Position numbers and translations under genes: made by a program | Notes under the pieces: generated by a model | Seen by the model: only the letters and a program-made list of their open reading frames with translations | What the model was told of the DNA's origin: nothing | The model's database searches: none | Assembly (NCBI RefSeq): GCF_024166365.1 | Contig: NC_064838.1 | Coordinates: forward strand, 76,462,001 to 76,526,000 | DNA length: 64,000 nucleotides | Origin: Elephas maximus indicus | Lineage: Eukaryota; Chordata; Mammalia; Proboscidea; Elephantidae | Direction: 5' to 3' | In this document: positions 45,861 through 58,255 of the stretch, one piece after another | How the letters are laid out: the number at the start of each line of letters is the position of its first letter | How positions within the stretch are numbered: position 1 is the stretch's first letter

Positions 45861-46254
45861 TATTGGTAGCATCGAGAGCCCATTAGACATTCACAGCCAT
45901 GAATCTAAAGTGACACTCAGAAGTTGAATCACAGCTTGGTTAAAAATTCACACAATCCATTAACATTTTCTGAAGAAACAGACAAATACACAAAATCATC
46001 TAGGTCTGGATTACATTTTGAAGCAGCAGCTATTTGGCCTAATATTTGACTTGATCGCCATCTTCTGGGAAGAGAGTATAAAGATTAGATTGATTAAGTT
46101 ACAGAGCTACAGAAAAAAAAAAAAAGATTACCATCAACCAGGTTGTCCTAATATGAGCAGGGATTAGGGTGGGTGGTTTGTTCTTGCACCTGTTTAGGAG
46201 ATGGTTCTGAGAATTGATTTTTCTCTGAGCATTTATCACTGTTGTTTTCTTTAG

Positions 46255-46440
46255 CTGCCATCAAAATGACCCTTCATCCATGGTGACCCCATGCATAACA
46301 GAACAAAATACTGCCAAGTCATGTGCCATTCCCATGACTGGTTGTGGATCAGACAGATGTGATCCATAGGGTTTTCACTGGCTGATTTTCATAAGTAGAT
46401 CACCAGGCCTTTCCTCCTGCACAATTACTATAGCCCTGGC
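46255..46440 (-). repeat. AfroSINE/RTE-type remnant, minus strand
   Basis: 'cttcatccatggtgaccccatgcataacagaac' and 'gatccatagggttttcactggctgattttcataagtagatcaccaggcctttcctcc' keep the order of a longer-form AfroSINE, strongly decayed. Confidence 0.6.
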
Positions 46441-46945
46441 TTCATGTATTCATCCACAGGCATGCCAAATTTTCCAATCACCATATTTTAAAAATGTGTT
46501 GTCAACTCCTTTGGTAACAAGTTCTTTCCTTTTCCCTTCAGGTTTAGAGTCTCTGTCACTTTATTTTTATCTGAAATTTCTGGAAGTGTGCTTCAGTTCC
46601 AAGTTCTGTTCATGGTCTGTTAATGTCACCCTTTTCAAATAAATTACACACCATATGAACCTGGTAGCAAGGCAGATGCCAAGGCTGTTGCTGCTGCTTC
46701 AGGAGCAGTCTCCGGAGCATCGTCTATTCCTGGTTTTATCTCAGGTATTTGTTTCACACTCTTCCTATGATTAACAGGCTTCCTGCGCTTTGTTGTATCT
46801 ATACTTGTAAATGTGGTTCAATCAGTTTTTATGGGACAGAATGTTAAAATCACTCTTCTTAAACAGTTTCAGTTTTTACCCAAGGCGTGTGACAGTTCTA
46901 GGACCATGGGGCTGGCTCCTTAGCCCTTGTTCTTTGGAGTTAATA

Positions 46946-47335
46946 AAGCATACCGAGGAAGTAAAAGCGGTCAGCTGTTTCTAATATTGCTGATAGATCT
47001 AGTAAAATGATGGCTGAGAATTGACCATTGGGTTTAGCAATATGGTAGTCCTTGGCAATATCAACAAGAAAGTGTTGTTAAGGTGGAGTAGTGGGGAAAG
47101 TCTTCCTGGAGTTGGTTGAGGATGGACTGAATGGAAAGGAATTAGAACAGCAAGTAAGAAAGCTATTTCAGTACGTTTTACTAAGAAGAAGAAGAAGAAA
47201 TGAATAGAGAAGTATCAGGCGGGGAAGCAAGGTTAATAGAATGGAACCTTCAAGATGAGGGAAATAACAGGATAGTCTTATTATGATGGATATGATGGGG
47301 TAGAGAACAACAGCTGCTAAGGAGGTGGTGGATGA
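46946..47335. repeat. Second copy of the segment at 45128-45511
   Basis: A direct, ungapped-looking match over about 390 bp with roughly 80% identity by eye ('ttgctgatagatctagtaaaatgatggctgag', 'gtcttcctggagttggttgagg', 'tatgatggggtagagaacaacagctgctaagg'). Confidence 0.75.
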
Positions 47336-48444
47336 TTTCCAATCTCAGAGGGCAGGACAGGCACCCATGCTGATCGGCATAAACTCAAAGCAGAATTAGT
47401 ACAGTATAGATTTATTCCTTAAAATCAACAGGTTCTTTCCTAAAGACAAGGATGTTTTTGATAAATTTCTGATATTTCTCACAGTCTTTGAGGCTTTAAA
47501 AATTAAAATAAACTCATCCTGGCCTGGGGCTATTTTATGGGGCCAGCACACGTAACTTCCAGAGTATTTAGAAAAAGAAGTTGGGAATATATCATTGAGT
47601 AGACATTTAAATATAGGTTTTTAATAATTGGTACATGGAAATAAGTTAATTAAGGTCATTAATTAAGTTTATATCAAGGCTTCCAGTTGGTTTTGTTACC
47701 TTTGACAGCTAGGGCAGTAGTAGAAGTGGCCAAATACATGTCGAGTGGCATTTGCTTCCATTTCTCAAACCAACAGACTCTGAGGTTTAGAGTTTTCCAA
47801 AGCTAATATTAAAATGACCAAGAACGGACTAATGGTGACTTCAAATTCCACCAAGGCCACTCTAGTCTGGGAGCACATTTCATTGTGGATTCCTATGACC
47901 TACTGGGAGAAGCACTTATCTTCATGTCCCTGGAGGTGTGATTCTGTATATCATATACCCCACAAAATTGATTCCAGATATCAGTCCTGATGGGTTCACT
48001 TAATCACACACCACTGATATTACAGCAGCCTCCTATATACTCAGGTGTTCTAGCACCTTTCTTCTGATGCCACAGAGCAAGAATAGAAATCTTGGCCATT
48101 GCTAGTTCTTCAGTTTAACGACAGTGGCTAGAAACACTCGGTCAGTTTCTATTGTAGCATGCCCTGTTGGGAAGTAACCCAAGGAGATAATTTTGGATAT
48201 CATTTTAGTGGTTACCAGAGCTGGTACCTAAAGGATCCACCATTCCCAAATGGCTCCATGAAGAGCTTATTTTTCTTCCCTCCAAACACTGCGCATTCTT
48301 ATTTTGACCCAGTATCTGCTTCCTAACCTTTCCCTCCCCCTCCACTTCCTTCTTCACACTTTATCCTGGAAAACTTTCTTCGATATCTCATGGGAAGAGT
48401 TCACCCAGATGCCTTCCAGTGGTCATCATCCTCTACAAGCATCC
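47336..48444. other. Intergenic stretch, nothing recognised
   Basis: No supported gene. Resembles old degraded sequence with no clear repeat identity. Confidence 0.4.
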
Positions 48445-48947
48445 AAATTGTCTCAGTTTCTTATAGCTGTTATAACTGAAATAGCACAAGTGGGTGGCTT
48501 TAAAGAACAGGAATTTATTTTCTTACAGTTTAGGAGGCTAGAATTCTGAACTCAGGGTATGGCTCTAAGAAAAGGTCCTTATATCTCAATTTCAGCCTTA
48601 ATAGCTAGCAATCCTTGGAGTTCCTAGGCTTGTAGATTCAACTGCCTCCGTTGTCAGGTAGCTTATTTCTTCCCTCTGTGTCTGTATGAATCTCCGTGTC
48701 CATGCTACTCTTCATATAACTCAAAAGTGATTAGGTTTAGGATCCACCCTACACTGGTATGACCTCTACTGATTGTTTGATTATATCACATTAGTTTGTA
48801 TTTTAGGTGGTGACTACATTACATTAGATTGCATTAAGGAAAGTGATTATATTACATGTAAGGTGATTATGTTAGATTATAGCTACAGGTATGGTGTTTA
48901 TGATTCTAACACATATTTTGGGTTTATGTAATTCAATCTATAACACA
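48445..48947 (-). repeat. MLT1-like solo LTR, minus strand
   Basis: 'ttagctgttataactgaaatagcac'-like start, 'gggtggctttaaagaacaggaatttattttcttacagtttaggaggctagaa' and the end 'attttgggtttatgtaattcaatctataaca' are the reverse complement of the MLT1/MaLR LTR layout. Family by remembered consensus. Confidence 0.65.
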
Positions 48948-51900
48948 AACCAGATAAAAAGTAAAAATATTATTAAATAATATATTTCACATATCTTGTG
49001 TGTTTTATCTGTGTTTGTGTGTGTCTGGGTGTGTGTTTGTGTTCCCATATGCATGCACAGTTAAATGTTACAGAGAAATGTTAGCCCTATAGGATAATTT
49101 CATTAATCTATTTGAAGCAAGAAGAAATAGGAAAAAAAAAAAAAAAAAGATTTCATTTGTTAGCAATGAGGTGCTAGTTAAATTTAAAAAAAAAAAAGGA
49201 AGGAAGGAAAATGTTTGCAATTTCATTTTGTTTGCTCCTGAAATGATTTTTTGTCAGCTGCACTTATGACTTTGATGTCTATATTCCAATCTTGGAGGAA
49301 AGGTTAGTATTATAATTATTGATATTATGGGAATGTCAATCTGGTTTATGTTTGCTGTCAGAGAGAAAACCAAAGTGGTAGTAGAATAAAGCATATAAGG
49401 GGATGCTCTCTTCAAGTTACATCTAAAATGATCACCAATGTTTCAAAATGAATATTCATATAGTAACAATAAATCAGAAGGCCATGACTAATCTATGATA
49501 CTATCATTATGTAGATTGGATATCATTGTAGCCTATGTAGCCATATCTCTGAAGGTCAGGGATGTCAGAAATGACACTGAAGTAGGCATTCACCTCTTTG
49601 ACATTTCAAATGAGAAAGTCTACGGTGATAAATGATGTTGACTGAATAGCAAGGTTAAAACTGAACTTTAGAGCATTCCTATTAAAAATCTTCTATAAGG
49701 TACTCAAGCTTGATAAACAATTGTCTACACATTGAATAGGTACCCTGAAGTGCCATATAAATCTGTATGTGTATATATGTGTGTGTGTGTACAATGAAAA
49801 TTTCAAAGGGAATCACAAGTCTTGGGTGGGAGGATGAGCTCTGCCCACGCTTTGAATGACAGGAAGGGGAGAACCATAATCTCAGGAAGATGCTATGTGT
49901 GAACGCAGAGATCTGGCAGGAACTCAGAGACGGAAAAAAAGGGCTGGTGGCATGAATCACAGTTCTTGACTGGTCAGGCCACTGGATATGGAAACACCAC
50001 ACACGGCAGCTGATATAATGTCTTCAGAGGATCTTTTACTATGTTTGGGAATTGGGAACCGCTAGTAGGAGTCATTTTCAGCAGCTCAATATTAGGATTC
50101 AGCTCTGAAGTTCTGGCCCAAAAAAGCATTGCTTCTAGAAGTTATCGCTAGGGAGTTGATAAGTAAGAGTGCCTGTTAGTGTAGAAGCAGTTTTGGCACC
50201 CAGCATTCTGCATAATTAAGGCATTGCATCAGCCTGGGAGACCAAGAGACCATGTGGGAAGAAGACAGAGACCAAAGCTTGCTGTGTACCCTGAGGGAAT
50301 GCATTTTTTCTTTCCCTGCTTTGTGTGCCAGAGGCAGTTCTAGGGACTCTGTAAGTAGGGCTGATGTAAAGAATACATCATTATCGTTGCTTTAATCTAG
50401 CTCATAACCTCAAGAAATTACGCTCCAGAGAAATACTTGGCATCCGCATATCAACAGTTTACACGCCAGATATTAAGTAATATTGGGTGCAGTAGAATGA
50501 AGGTAGATCTCTTTGATCATGTAGTCTTTCTGAGCTTTTCACTTGGAGGAATTTCTTATAGGTTAAAACACCTGCAGATAGAGTCTTCCATTAGGAGGTC
50601 ACAGGTCTACTTAAGACTCAAGGTCCTGGAGGTTCATCTATTTCTTGAGCTGTAGCAAATCAGTGAAGGAGTTAAGATACGTCTCATTATCACTTTCCAA
50701 ACAGGAAACTTTCTTCTACTTGGCTAGATTTTTGAACCCAGGCTATATTCTAGGAAATGAACAACTGTGTGATATTACATACAACTCTGAGATTTCTTCA
50801 TTATCGTGCCTCTCCTAACCTCTACAAGTCCTCTTTAATTATTTGCTTCAAAAAGGTCTGGAATAAAGTAGGTATGAATATAGGTATAATGGTAGATGAA
50901 AACATTTCTATAGATATCCTTCCGATTAATAAAAATCAAATACCACAAAACTGACTTTTAAGACCATATATCTTAATAATATTTAATAAATAAGGGGAAA
51001 TCTTTCTGCCATTTCTCTTCTACATAGGACACCAGTCTATTTAAGTGTTTTAGAAATTTTATTCTAAATGTGACACAGACTAAGTGGTTAGGAATTGACA
51101 TTTTTAGGCAGGCATTAAAAAATATAAACTTAAGCTGTTTGTGCATTACAGATTATCCATGTTCCTGATTAAAACAAACAGAATATTCTACTTAATCCTT
51201 TCCTCATAATGGGGAGGTTTTTAGGGATGCTCACATATATTCCAGTCTTCTTCTGTGGCACATGGTTAGGTTGCATTTCCTACACTCCTTGTGAAAATGT
51301 ATTGTATTACCTTAGAAATTTGAATATTGGAGCATCCTTAAGTCCTCAGAGGAAGAGCAAGGTTCAGTTCCCCAAGGAAGGAAAATGGACTCTGATAAGG
51401 CATAAATAATCAGAGCCCGCTAAGACACTTTCTGCAACTGGTCTTTAGCATTCTTATAAAGCAGGCAGGATGTATCTGGAAGGGTGTTTAGTTATTATGC
51501 AGCAAGATAGTAGATATTCACCAAAGGATGAATGCGTCCATTCCTTATTGACACCATATTGCACACTGCTTTATGAAAGGCATTGTACTCTGTTATGGAG
51601 ACAACCTGTCATTTTCAATGTTTCATTTGGTATTGTCTCCCAGTAAATTCTAAGTGCTGTTAAGTCACATCAATGAAAACGAGTCCCAGAGGAGTACTTG
51701 TGTCCCAAACCCTGACCTCACTTCTGTTTCCTGTTCTGTTTAGTTAGTGGTCTTATTGCTAGTTCAGAAAGAATCTCTTCTACTTATTTCATTTACCATT
51801 ACATAAGCAGTTTTTCAGAAAAGGTTATTATAAGTAATTACTTAAATTATTTTCTGAATTTGTTTCCTTTCCTTTATTCATTCAATCATTGGACAATTGT

Positions 51901-51956
51901 TTATTAAATGTGTACTATATACTACCATTTACTAAATACGTACTATATTAGATAAG
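48948..51956. other. Intergenic stretch, nothing recognised
   Basis: Three kilobases of AT-rich DNA with short simple repeats: GT-rich at about 49013-49045, an A-run with (GGAA)n at 49185-49210 and (GT)n at about 49770-49792. No frame with known features. Confidence 0.45.
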
Positions 51957-52117
51957 GAAATCCTGGTGGTGTAGTGCTTCAGTGCTATGATGGCTATCCA
52001 AAAGGTCGGCAGTTCGAATCCACCAGGCGCTCCTTGAAAACTCTATGGGGGCAGTTCTCCTGTGTCCTATAGGGTCGCTATGAGTTTGAACTGACTCAAT
52101 GGCACACAATAACAACT
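51957..52117 (+). repeat. AfroSINE, short form, with RTE-like tail
   Basis: 'aatcctggtggtgtagtgcttc', 'ggtcggcagttcgaatccaccaggcgctccttg' and 'cctatagggtcgctatgagtttgaactgactcaatggcacacaataacaactg'. The end is closer to the RTE 3' end than to the usual AfroSINE end. Confidence 0.92.
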
Positions 52118-52194
52118 GAACTGTAAACACTCGATAAAGGTAGGGACCATGAATCTCTTGCTCACTGTCAAATCTAATATCAAGCAATCAACCA

Positions 52195-52293
52195 ACTGCA
52201 CCATAGGGTCTCTAAGGACAGCCTGATGGATTCAAACTGCCAACTTTTTGGTTAGCAGCTGAGCTCTTTACTACTAGGCTACCAGGGCTCCTC
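52195..52293 (-). repeat. Truncated AfroSINE, minus strand
   Basis: Only the tRNA-like half remains: 'tggattcaaactgccaactttttggttagcagctgagctctttac' to 'ccagggctcc'. Confidence 0.85.
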
Positions 52294-52969
52294 TACAGTC
52301 CAGGAGAACCTACTAAGCTTGAGGAATAAAGGTGTAATTATTTCCTAGCTTCTAGCCCGTTTTCCTATTTTACATTTCTTTAGTAATTGATCAGTTTAAT
52401 CAAGATTTATATGTATGTGGGTTTCAGACACTAGTCCTCATGTGGCCTTCTTATGCAGAAAACTCACTCCTTCCTTCCTAAAACTATATTGCTTTGAGTT
52501 CCATATCACTACTCATTTATGATTTTACTTGTGATTCTTTGAACATGCTCCTTGAGTCCCTTCTGGGATTCTTCTCTATTTCTTCCAGTCTTTTAAATGT
52601 TAGTATAACCCTACATTTTGTTGTTAGCTGTACTTGTTTTCCTTGGGTGACCTCATCTAATCTCATGATTTCAACTATCATACACAAGTAAAGATTCCAA
52701 AATCTAGTTCTACAGCTCTGACTTGAATTTCATACTTAAAAAAAAAAATACAATTGTTTACTGAACATTTTCACTTGGATATGCTGTGGATACCCGAATT
52801 TCAACCTATTCCCATTGTTTTACTATTAACACCCCAAAGTGACATGCCATCACTTAACCATTGGGTATGTTTTTCATTATAATCACTTTCTAAAACTCCC
52901 TGATTCTGTATTCAGGAGACTGTGTGGAAAATGAGCAGAAAGATGACAAACCATGGAAGAAAATAGTCA
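52294..52969. other. Intergenic stretch, nothing recognised
   Basis: No supported features. Confidence 0.4.
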
Positions 52970-53155
52970 TTGGTGTAGATTTCAGTATTGAATTTTCTAT
53001 ATGTGCAATCTGGGCAAGCTACTTAACTTCTGTGAATTTCAATTTTCTCTCATATAAGATGCCATTGCTAATACCTAACTCATGGAATAGCTAAATAAAT
53101 TAAATATATGTAACTTATGCAAAGGAATAAAGACAGTGTCTAGTATGTAAAAGGA
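52970..53155 (-). repeat. MIR SINE, minus strand
   Basis: 'tctgggcaagctacttaacttctgtgaatttcaattttctctcatataag' then 'taatacctaactcatgg' and 'acagtgtctagtatgtaa' match the reverse-strand MIR consensus order. Confidence 0.75.
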
Positions 53156-53156
53156 T

Positions 53157-54116
53157 GTTGTTGTTAGTTGCCATCAGTCAGGACTCATAGCAACTCTATA
53201 CACAACAGAATGAAACACTGCCTGGTCCTGCTGCATTCTTACAATCATTGTTACGCTTGTGCCCATTTTTGCGGCCACTATGTCAATCCATCTTGTTGAG
53301 TGTCTTCTTTTCTGCTGACTCTCTGTTTCACCAAGCTTGATGTCCTTCTGAAGGGACTGATCCCTCCTGATACCATGTCTAAAGTACATGAGACGAATTC
53401 TTCTCATCTTTGCTTCCAAGAAACATCCTGGTTCTACTTCTTCCAAGGCAGATTTGTTCATTCTTTTGGCAGTCCATGATATATTCAATATTCTTTGCCA
53501 ACACCGTAATTCAAAGGCATCAATTCTTCTTAGGTCTTCCTTATGCATTGCTCAGCTTTTGCATGGATGTTAGGCAATTGAAAACAGTGGCGTAGGTCAG
53601 GCACGCCTTAGTCTTCAAGGTGACATCTTTGCTTTATAACACTTTGCAGCAGATTTGCCCAATGCAAGGGGTTGTTTGATATGCAGTGTGTTGTTTGATT
53701 TCTTGACTGCTCTTCCATGGTTGTTGATTGTGGATCCAAGTAAAATGAAATCCTTGATAACTTCAACCCTTTCTCTGTTTATCATGATGTTGCTTATTCG
53801 TCCGGTTGTAAGGATTTTTCTTTTCTTTAAATTGAGGTGTAATCCACACTGAAGGCTGTAGTCTTCCTAAGTAAGTGCTTCAAGTCCTCTTCATTTTCAG
53901 CAAACAAGGTTGTGTCATCTGCATATCGCAAGTTGTTAATGAGTCTTCCTGCAATCCTTATGCTGCATTCCTCTTCATATTGTCCAGTTTCTCTGATTAT
54001 TTGCTCAGCATGCAGATTTAGTAAGTATGGTGAAAGGATACGACCATGATGCACAACTTGCTTTGCTTTAAACCACGCAGTATCCCCTCGTTCTGTTCAA
54101 ACGACTGCCTCTTGAT
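53157..54116 (-). mobile_element. RTE (BovB-type) LINE, 3' 960 bp with reverse transcriptase end
   Basis: The longest RTE here. On the minus strand, frame 54054-53827 holds GRILSPYLLNLHAEQI and the catalytic box LRYADDTTLFAENEEDL. Frame 53548-53174 holds RRIDAFELRCWQRILNISW and TRWIDIVAAKMGTSV. A frameshifted part lies between. The 3' end at the left is 'gttgttagttgccatcagtcag'. This is the palm and the C-terminus of a BovB-like reverse transcriptase, dead by frameshifts. Confidence 0.93.
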
Positions 54117-54299
54117 CTATGTACATGTTCCTCATGAGCAAAATTAAGTGTTCTGGAATTCCCATTATTCAATAAATATTTAGTGAAGTAAAATTATTTC
54201 AGTAAAACGGTATTCTCTATTAAATGTCTTTTTACTAACATGAATTAGTAGACCAAATGAAAATGAATTAAATGTGAGATACCTATTAAGTTGCAAATA

Positions 54300-54660
54300 A
54301 TTAAGTATAAATAATACTATAACTGTAATAACTATAGCTTATTTGATAGCTATAGTTATAACTGTAACTGTAGCTATAACTGCAGCTACTATAAGTATAA
54401 AACTATAACTATATAAATATATTATACATATATATATATACACCAAAGAAAACTCAAACCTGTTGCCACTGAGTCCATTCCAACTCTTAGTGACCTTATA
54501 GGACAGAGTAGAGCTACCTCATAAGGTTTCCAAGGAGCAGCTGGTGGATTAGACCAACCTTTTGGTTAGCAGCCTGAGCTCTTAACCACTGGACCACCAG
54601 GGCTTTCTCTCTCTCCTTCTGTATATATAGTTATAGTTATTATATTTATACATAATTATC
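54300..54660. repeat. AT-rich quasi-palindromic repeat split by a SINE
   Basis: Left side: repeated 'ataactgta', 'agctatag' and 'actataactatata' units (54310-54440). Right side: 'tatatatagttatagttattata' (about 54624-54646), the reverse complement of the left-hand units. An AfroSINE (54445-54605) lies between. Confidence 0.7.
54445..54605 (-). repeat. AfroSINE, short form, minus strand
   Basis: 'gttgccactgagtccattccaactcttagtgacc', 'gtttccaaggagcagctggtgg' and the reverse tRNA head ending 'aaccactggaccaccagggct'. Confidence 0.93.
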
Positions 54661-54818
54661 TCCTTAGACCCCTTGCTGTAAATCTGGTTCCTTGGTGGAG
54701 GATGTTTATAGGCCACAGCATAGAATCTCTGGTTTCAGGATGCCACAATGACTTCCTTGAATTTTACTTGCAAATAAATTACAAGAGCCAGAAAAGTCTG
54801 TCTCCTAATGCAGGAAGG

Positions 54819-54962
54819 AGAGCCCTGGTGGTTAAGAGCTCGGCAGTAGACCAAAAGGTCCACAGTTCTAACCCACGAGCTGCTTCTTGGAAACCCTATA
54901 GAGCAGTTCTAGTCTGTTCTAGTGTTGCTATGTGTTGGAATCTACTAGATGGCAATGAGTTT
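54819..54962 (+). repeat. AfroSINE, short form, with target duplication
   Basis: The head has lost about 14 bases ('agccctggtggttaagagc'). Flanks taatgcaggaagg (54806-54818) and taatgcagcaagg (54963-54975) form a 13-bp duplication with one mismatch. Confidence 0.93.
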
Positions 54963-55179
54963 TAATGCAGCAAGGGGGAATTAGAGTACTGGGTGGGGCT
55001 GGAATTCTTTTTGTGATCTTCTCCCGCTCTTATCGACGACATTATTTTTTCTTTTTTGTGTTTTCCACCCAGCTTTCATCACCACTTGTCTTTTTTCTTT
55101 TATTCTCTGGTACCTTCGATCTGACTGAGGCACCTAGCAAACTCTGTTTTTTCGGGTTTCTGAGTATGAGGAGGGTTAA

Positions 55180-55388
55180 TTTGCCCTTGTGGCACAGTGG
55201 TTAAGCACTGGGCTGCTAACCCAAAGGTTGTTGGTTAGGACCCACCAGTCAGCCACTCCATGGGAGAAAGACCTAGTGATCTGCTCCCCTAAAGATTACA
55301 TACAGCTTTGGAAACCCTATGAGTGCAGCTCTACTCTGTCCTATAGGGTCGTTATGAATCAGAATCAAATGGTTGGCACCCAACAACT
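55180..55388 (+). repeat. AfroSINE, long form, RTE-like tail
   Basis: 'cccttgtggcacagtggttaagcactgggctgctaacccaaagg', the long middle 'cctagtgatctgctcccctaaagattacatacagc' and the tail 'cctatagggtcgttatgaatcagaatcaaatggttggcacccaacaac'. Confidence 0.92.
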
Positions 55389-56605
55389 TGCTATTCTTAC
55401 AGGCTAAATAGATAAACAAAAAGTTAAGTTTAGTACAGCACCTGGGATGTTTCTGACTACCACAGGAAGGAAAACATTAGGGAATAATACTTTCTGGAAT
55501 GATAATAACTTACCTCATTACATCTTAAAATATTCCCTCTAGAATGCAGAAAATTCTTTTCCCCCAGTAGTCTACAAAAATGCTTATTTAAAAAAGGGAT
55601 AGGCAGACTTGCTAGTAACTTAGACAGTCTACTCATAGGTAAGTAAAAGATTATTTCCTTCTTTTAAACTCAGAAAGGCATCATTACAGAGTAATTCAGC
55701 ATAATATTCTAATATACTTTCTTATGTTTTGTCACTATACTGCTGCCACATCCTCTGAGAAAGGAACAGGGAAAAAAATTAACAACTCAATGCTTGCAAA
55801 AGTTTACCATTAACTTAGGAAACAAACAGAACAAAATACAAATTTGGGGAAGAAAACCTATCTTTTGAACTCAACAAATATTTTATGAGCATCTGGTATG
55901 TGAAAAGCCATTGTTGTTGTGTGGGGAGAGAAGAATGAAGCCAAGGTTTATTACTTCCTGAGATGGTAAAAAAAAAAAAAATTTTTAGAGTGTATAAAAG
56001 TTCACAAATGCTTCTGTTGTAAGGTAGCAATGAAGTTGTAGCAAAGAGCTTCAAGTACTGGAAAGGTGAAAAAAAAAGTAGAAGAGGTTATATCTGATTA
56101 GAAATTAGATTTAAAAAGTTAATGGACATGGTGACCTTGACATAGTTTTCGGAGAATGCCAGATTTTCCATCTCCAAGTGAGTACATTAAACAGAATACC
56201 GTAATATCACAATATAGAATAATTACTCCTTGCATGTTTCCAAAGTGAAAGAAAGAATATAATTTGCAGTTGATACTCTTCTGAGATTGACTTTGAAAAG
56301 TTGAATAATGACATCTCAGAGAAACTTCAGAGCAAACATGATGATAAGGAAGCTAAAAAATATATAATTAAGTTGAAGAATAGTACGCCCTATATGTGGG
56401 AGGGCAGTTCCTGAAAATATTTTGGGTAAATATCATGCCTTTTACTCAATATTTGTCCCTATCTGACCTACTTGCTCTTGACATCTTGTTTGCCATTGTG
56501 CCTCCATAATACTCCTGCTTCTCTGTCTGATGAAATACAGTAAGAGGAACAATTAAATATTAATGTCATTATGTTTGGGGCTACCAGATATAGGAAGCAT
56601 AAATC
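55389..56605. other. Intergenic stretch, nothing recognised
   Basis: AT-rich DNA, no supported features. Confidence 0.4.
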
Positions 56606-56766
56606 AAAACCAAACCCATTGCCGTTGAGTCGATTCTGACTCAGAGACCATATAGGACAGAGTAGAATTGTCCCAGATGGTTTCCAAGGAGCACCTGGTG
56701 GATTTAAACTGCTAACATTTTGGTTAGCAGCTGTAGCTCTTAAGCACTACCCCACCAGGGTTTCCA
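56606..56766 (-). repeat. AfroSINE, short form, minus strand
   Basis: 'aaaaccaaacccattgccgttgagtcgattctgactcagagacc', 'tttccaaggagcacctggtgg' and the reverse head 'cttaagcactaccccaccaggg'. Confidence 0.94.
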
Positions 56767-57327
56767 CCGAAAGCATCAGTAATGTATACTGAATTTTATG
56801 ACAACATTTTGGTTCTAAAGTCAGACTGTTTACAAGATATCAGAAGTCCAGGGATCACTTGTATAGAACGAGGAGCTCAAAAAAGGTAGACTGTACCATC
56901 CCTTAAACTGGACTTTTGAGAGCTAAAGAATCACAGGACAACCTGTTAACCTTCTCTCATACATGTGTTGACATGACTCGGAAGCAACTCACTGACAGAT
57001 AACAACAAGGGCCAAGTATTCATATAAAAAAAAATATGAATGCTTAATATTATCATGTTCATGGGTGTCAGGATCTTACATGGCATTGTGGTGCAGTGCA
57101 AAGTGCATTATCTTCTACTACAGATTATATGGCTGATTCACTAACCCATAAAACCGTAACCCATTGCCATTGAGCTGATTTTAACTCATAGGGACAAGTT
57201 ATTTAAAATCTCTTTTCCCCCAGCTTTTTAAACTTGGAGTATATTTGTCTGTCCCTCATACTTTTTATGTATGATAGACAGAAAGCCTCGTCAAATAAAT
57301 GGTGTGAATATATTTTGTAATCAGAAT
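56767..57327. other. Intergenic stretch with two SINE scraps
   Basis: Bases 56963-57010 ('gacatgactcggaagcaactcactgacagataacaac') are a SINE/RTE 3' tail. Bases 57155-57205 ('cattgccattgagctgattttaactcatagggac') are a minus-strand SINE 3' end. Confidence 0.5.
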
Positions 57328-57485
57328 TCCCATTGCTGTTGAGTCAATTCCTACTCATGGCGACCTTATAGGACAGAGTAGAACTGCTCTATAGGGTTTC
57401 CAAGGCTGTAATCTTTACAGAAGCAGACTGCCACATCTTTCTTCTTATCAGCCAATTTGTTTCAACCACTGTGTCACCAGGGCTC
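57328..57485 (-). repeat. AfroSINE, minus strand, with target duplication
   Basis: A complete copy between perfect 14-bp repeats tttgtaatcagaat (57314-57327 and 57486-57499). Its 'ccaaggctgtaatctttacagaagcagactgcc' section is uninterrupted at the very place where L1 copy 2 split the SINE at 7845/15181. Confidence 0.95.
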
Positions 57486-57499
57486 TTTGTAATCAGAAT

Positions 57500-58255
57500 A
57501 GCATTATAATATTAGTAATTAGTAATCTTATATAGTAATTAGTAACATTTATTAGCAGTTTTACGAGGTAGAGAATGTTCAGTTCAAAAGCATTTACTGA
57601 AGCACCTACGTTGTATAAGGCATATGGTTTGGAATAGTGGAAAATAAAACCCCAAGAGCACATAGTTTTCCAAGAATCTTGTTTGAGTAAGGAAGCTAAA
57701 ACAATCCCATAGAAATAATTGTATTGTAAGTGAAAATATGTAATAGTATAAGAAATGTTATAAAGAAAGCTTGTAGGAAGTAGGAGAGAGAATTTCCTTC
57801 ACCACAGGACAGGCATTGAAGGCTGCCCAAAGGAGGTTCCTCTGTAGTTGGGTCACAAAGTTTTGAGAAGGATGAAGCAGTTGGATAAGAAAGGGAGGAA
57901 AGGAAATAGCAAGATGGGTTTTGAGAACTTCATCCCTATTCATTTTTAATCTCTGGCTTTTACATTATTTCCATTATGAAGTTCCCACCTGATACACTTA
58001 CTAATCCTTACACCCAAGCTTCCATTGCATGATGAATATATCCTTATTAGACACAGAATTCAATGAATGTTTGTCAATTTGGGAACTATATTCATGCTTT
58101 TCTAGATCATGATATTTTGTAGATTAAAAATAGATTAAACATTCCTTTGTTAAAAAAAATACATGTACTTGAGGTTATAGAGAATGTTTCTAAAGGATAT
58201 TAATAAATGTATGATTAAAGTAGTCTGGTTTGTTTGGAATACAAAAGGGTAGAAA
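57500..58255. other. Intergenic stretch, possible old L2/MIR-type remnant
   Basis: 'catttactgaagcacctacgttgtataaggc' (57589 on) resembles the common 'tttattgagcacctactatgtgcc' start of old repeats. Not certain. Confidence 0.35.
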
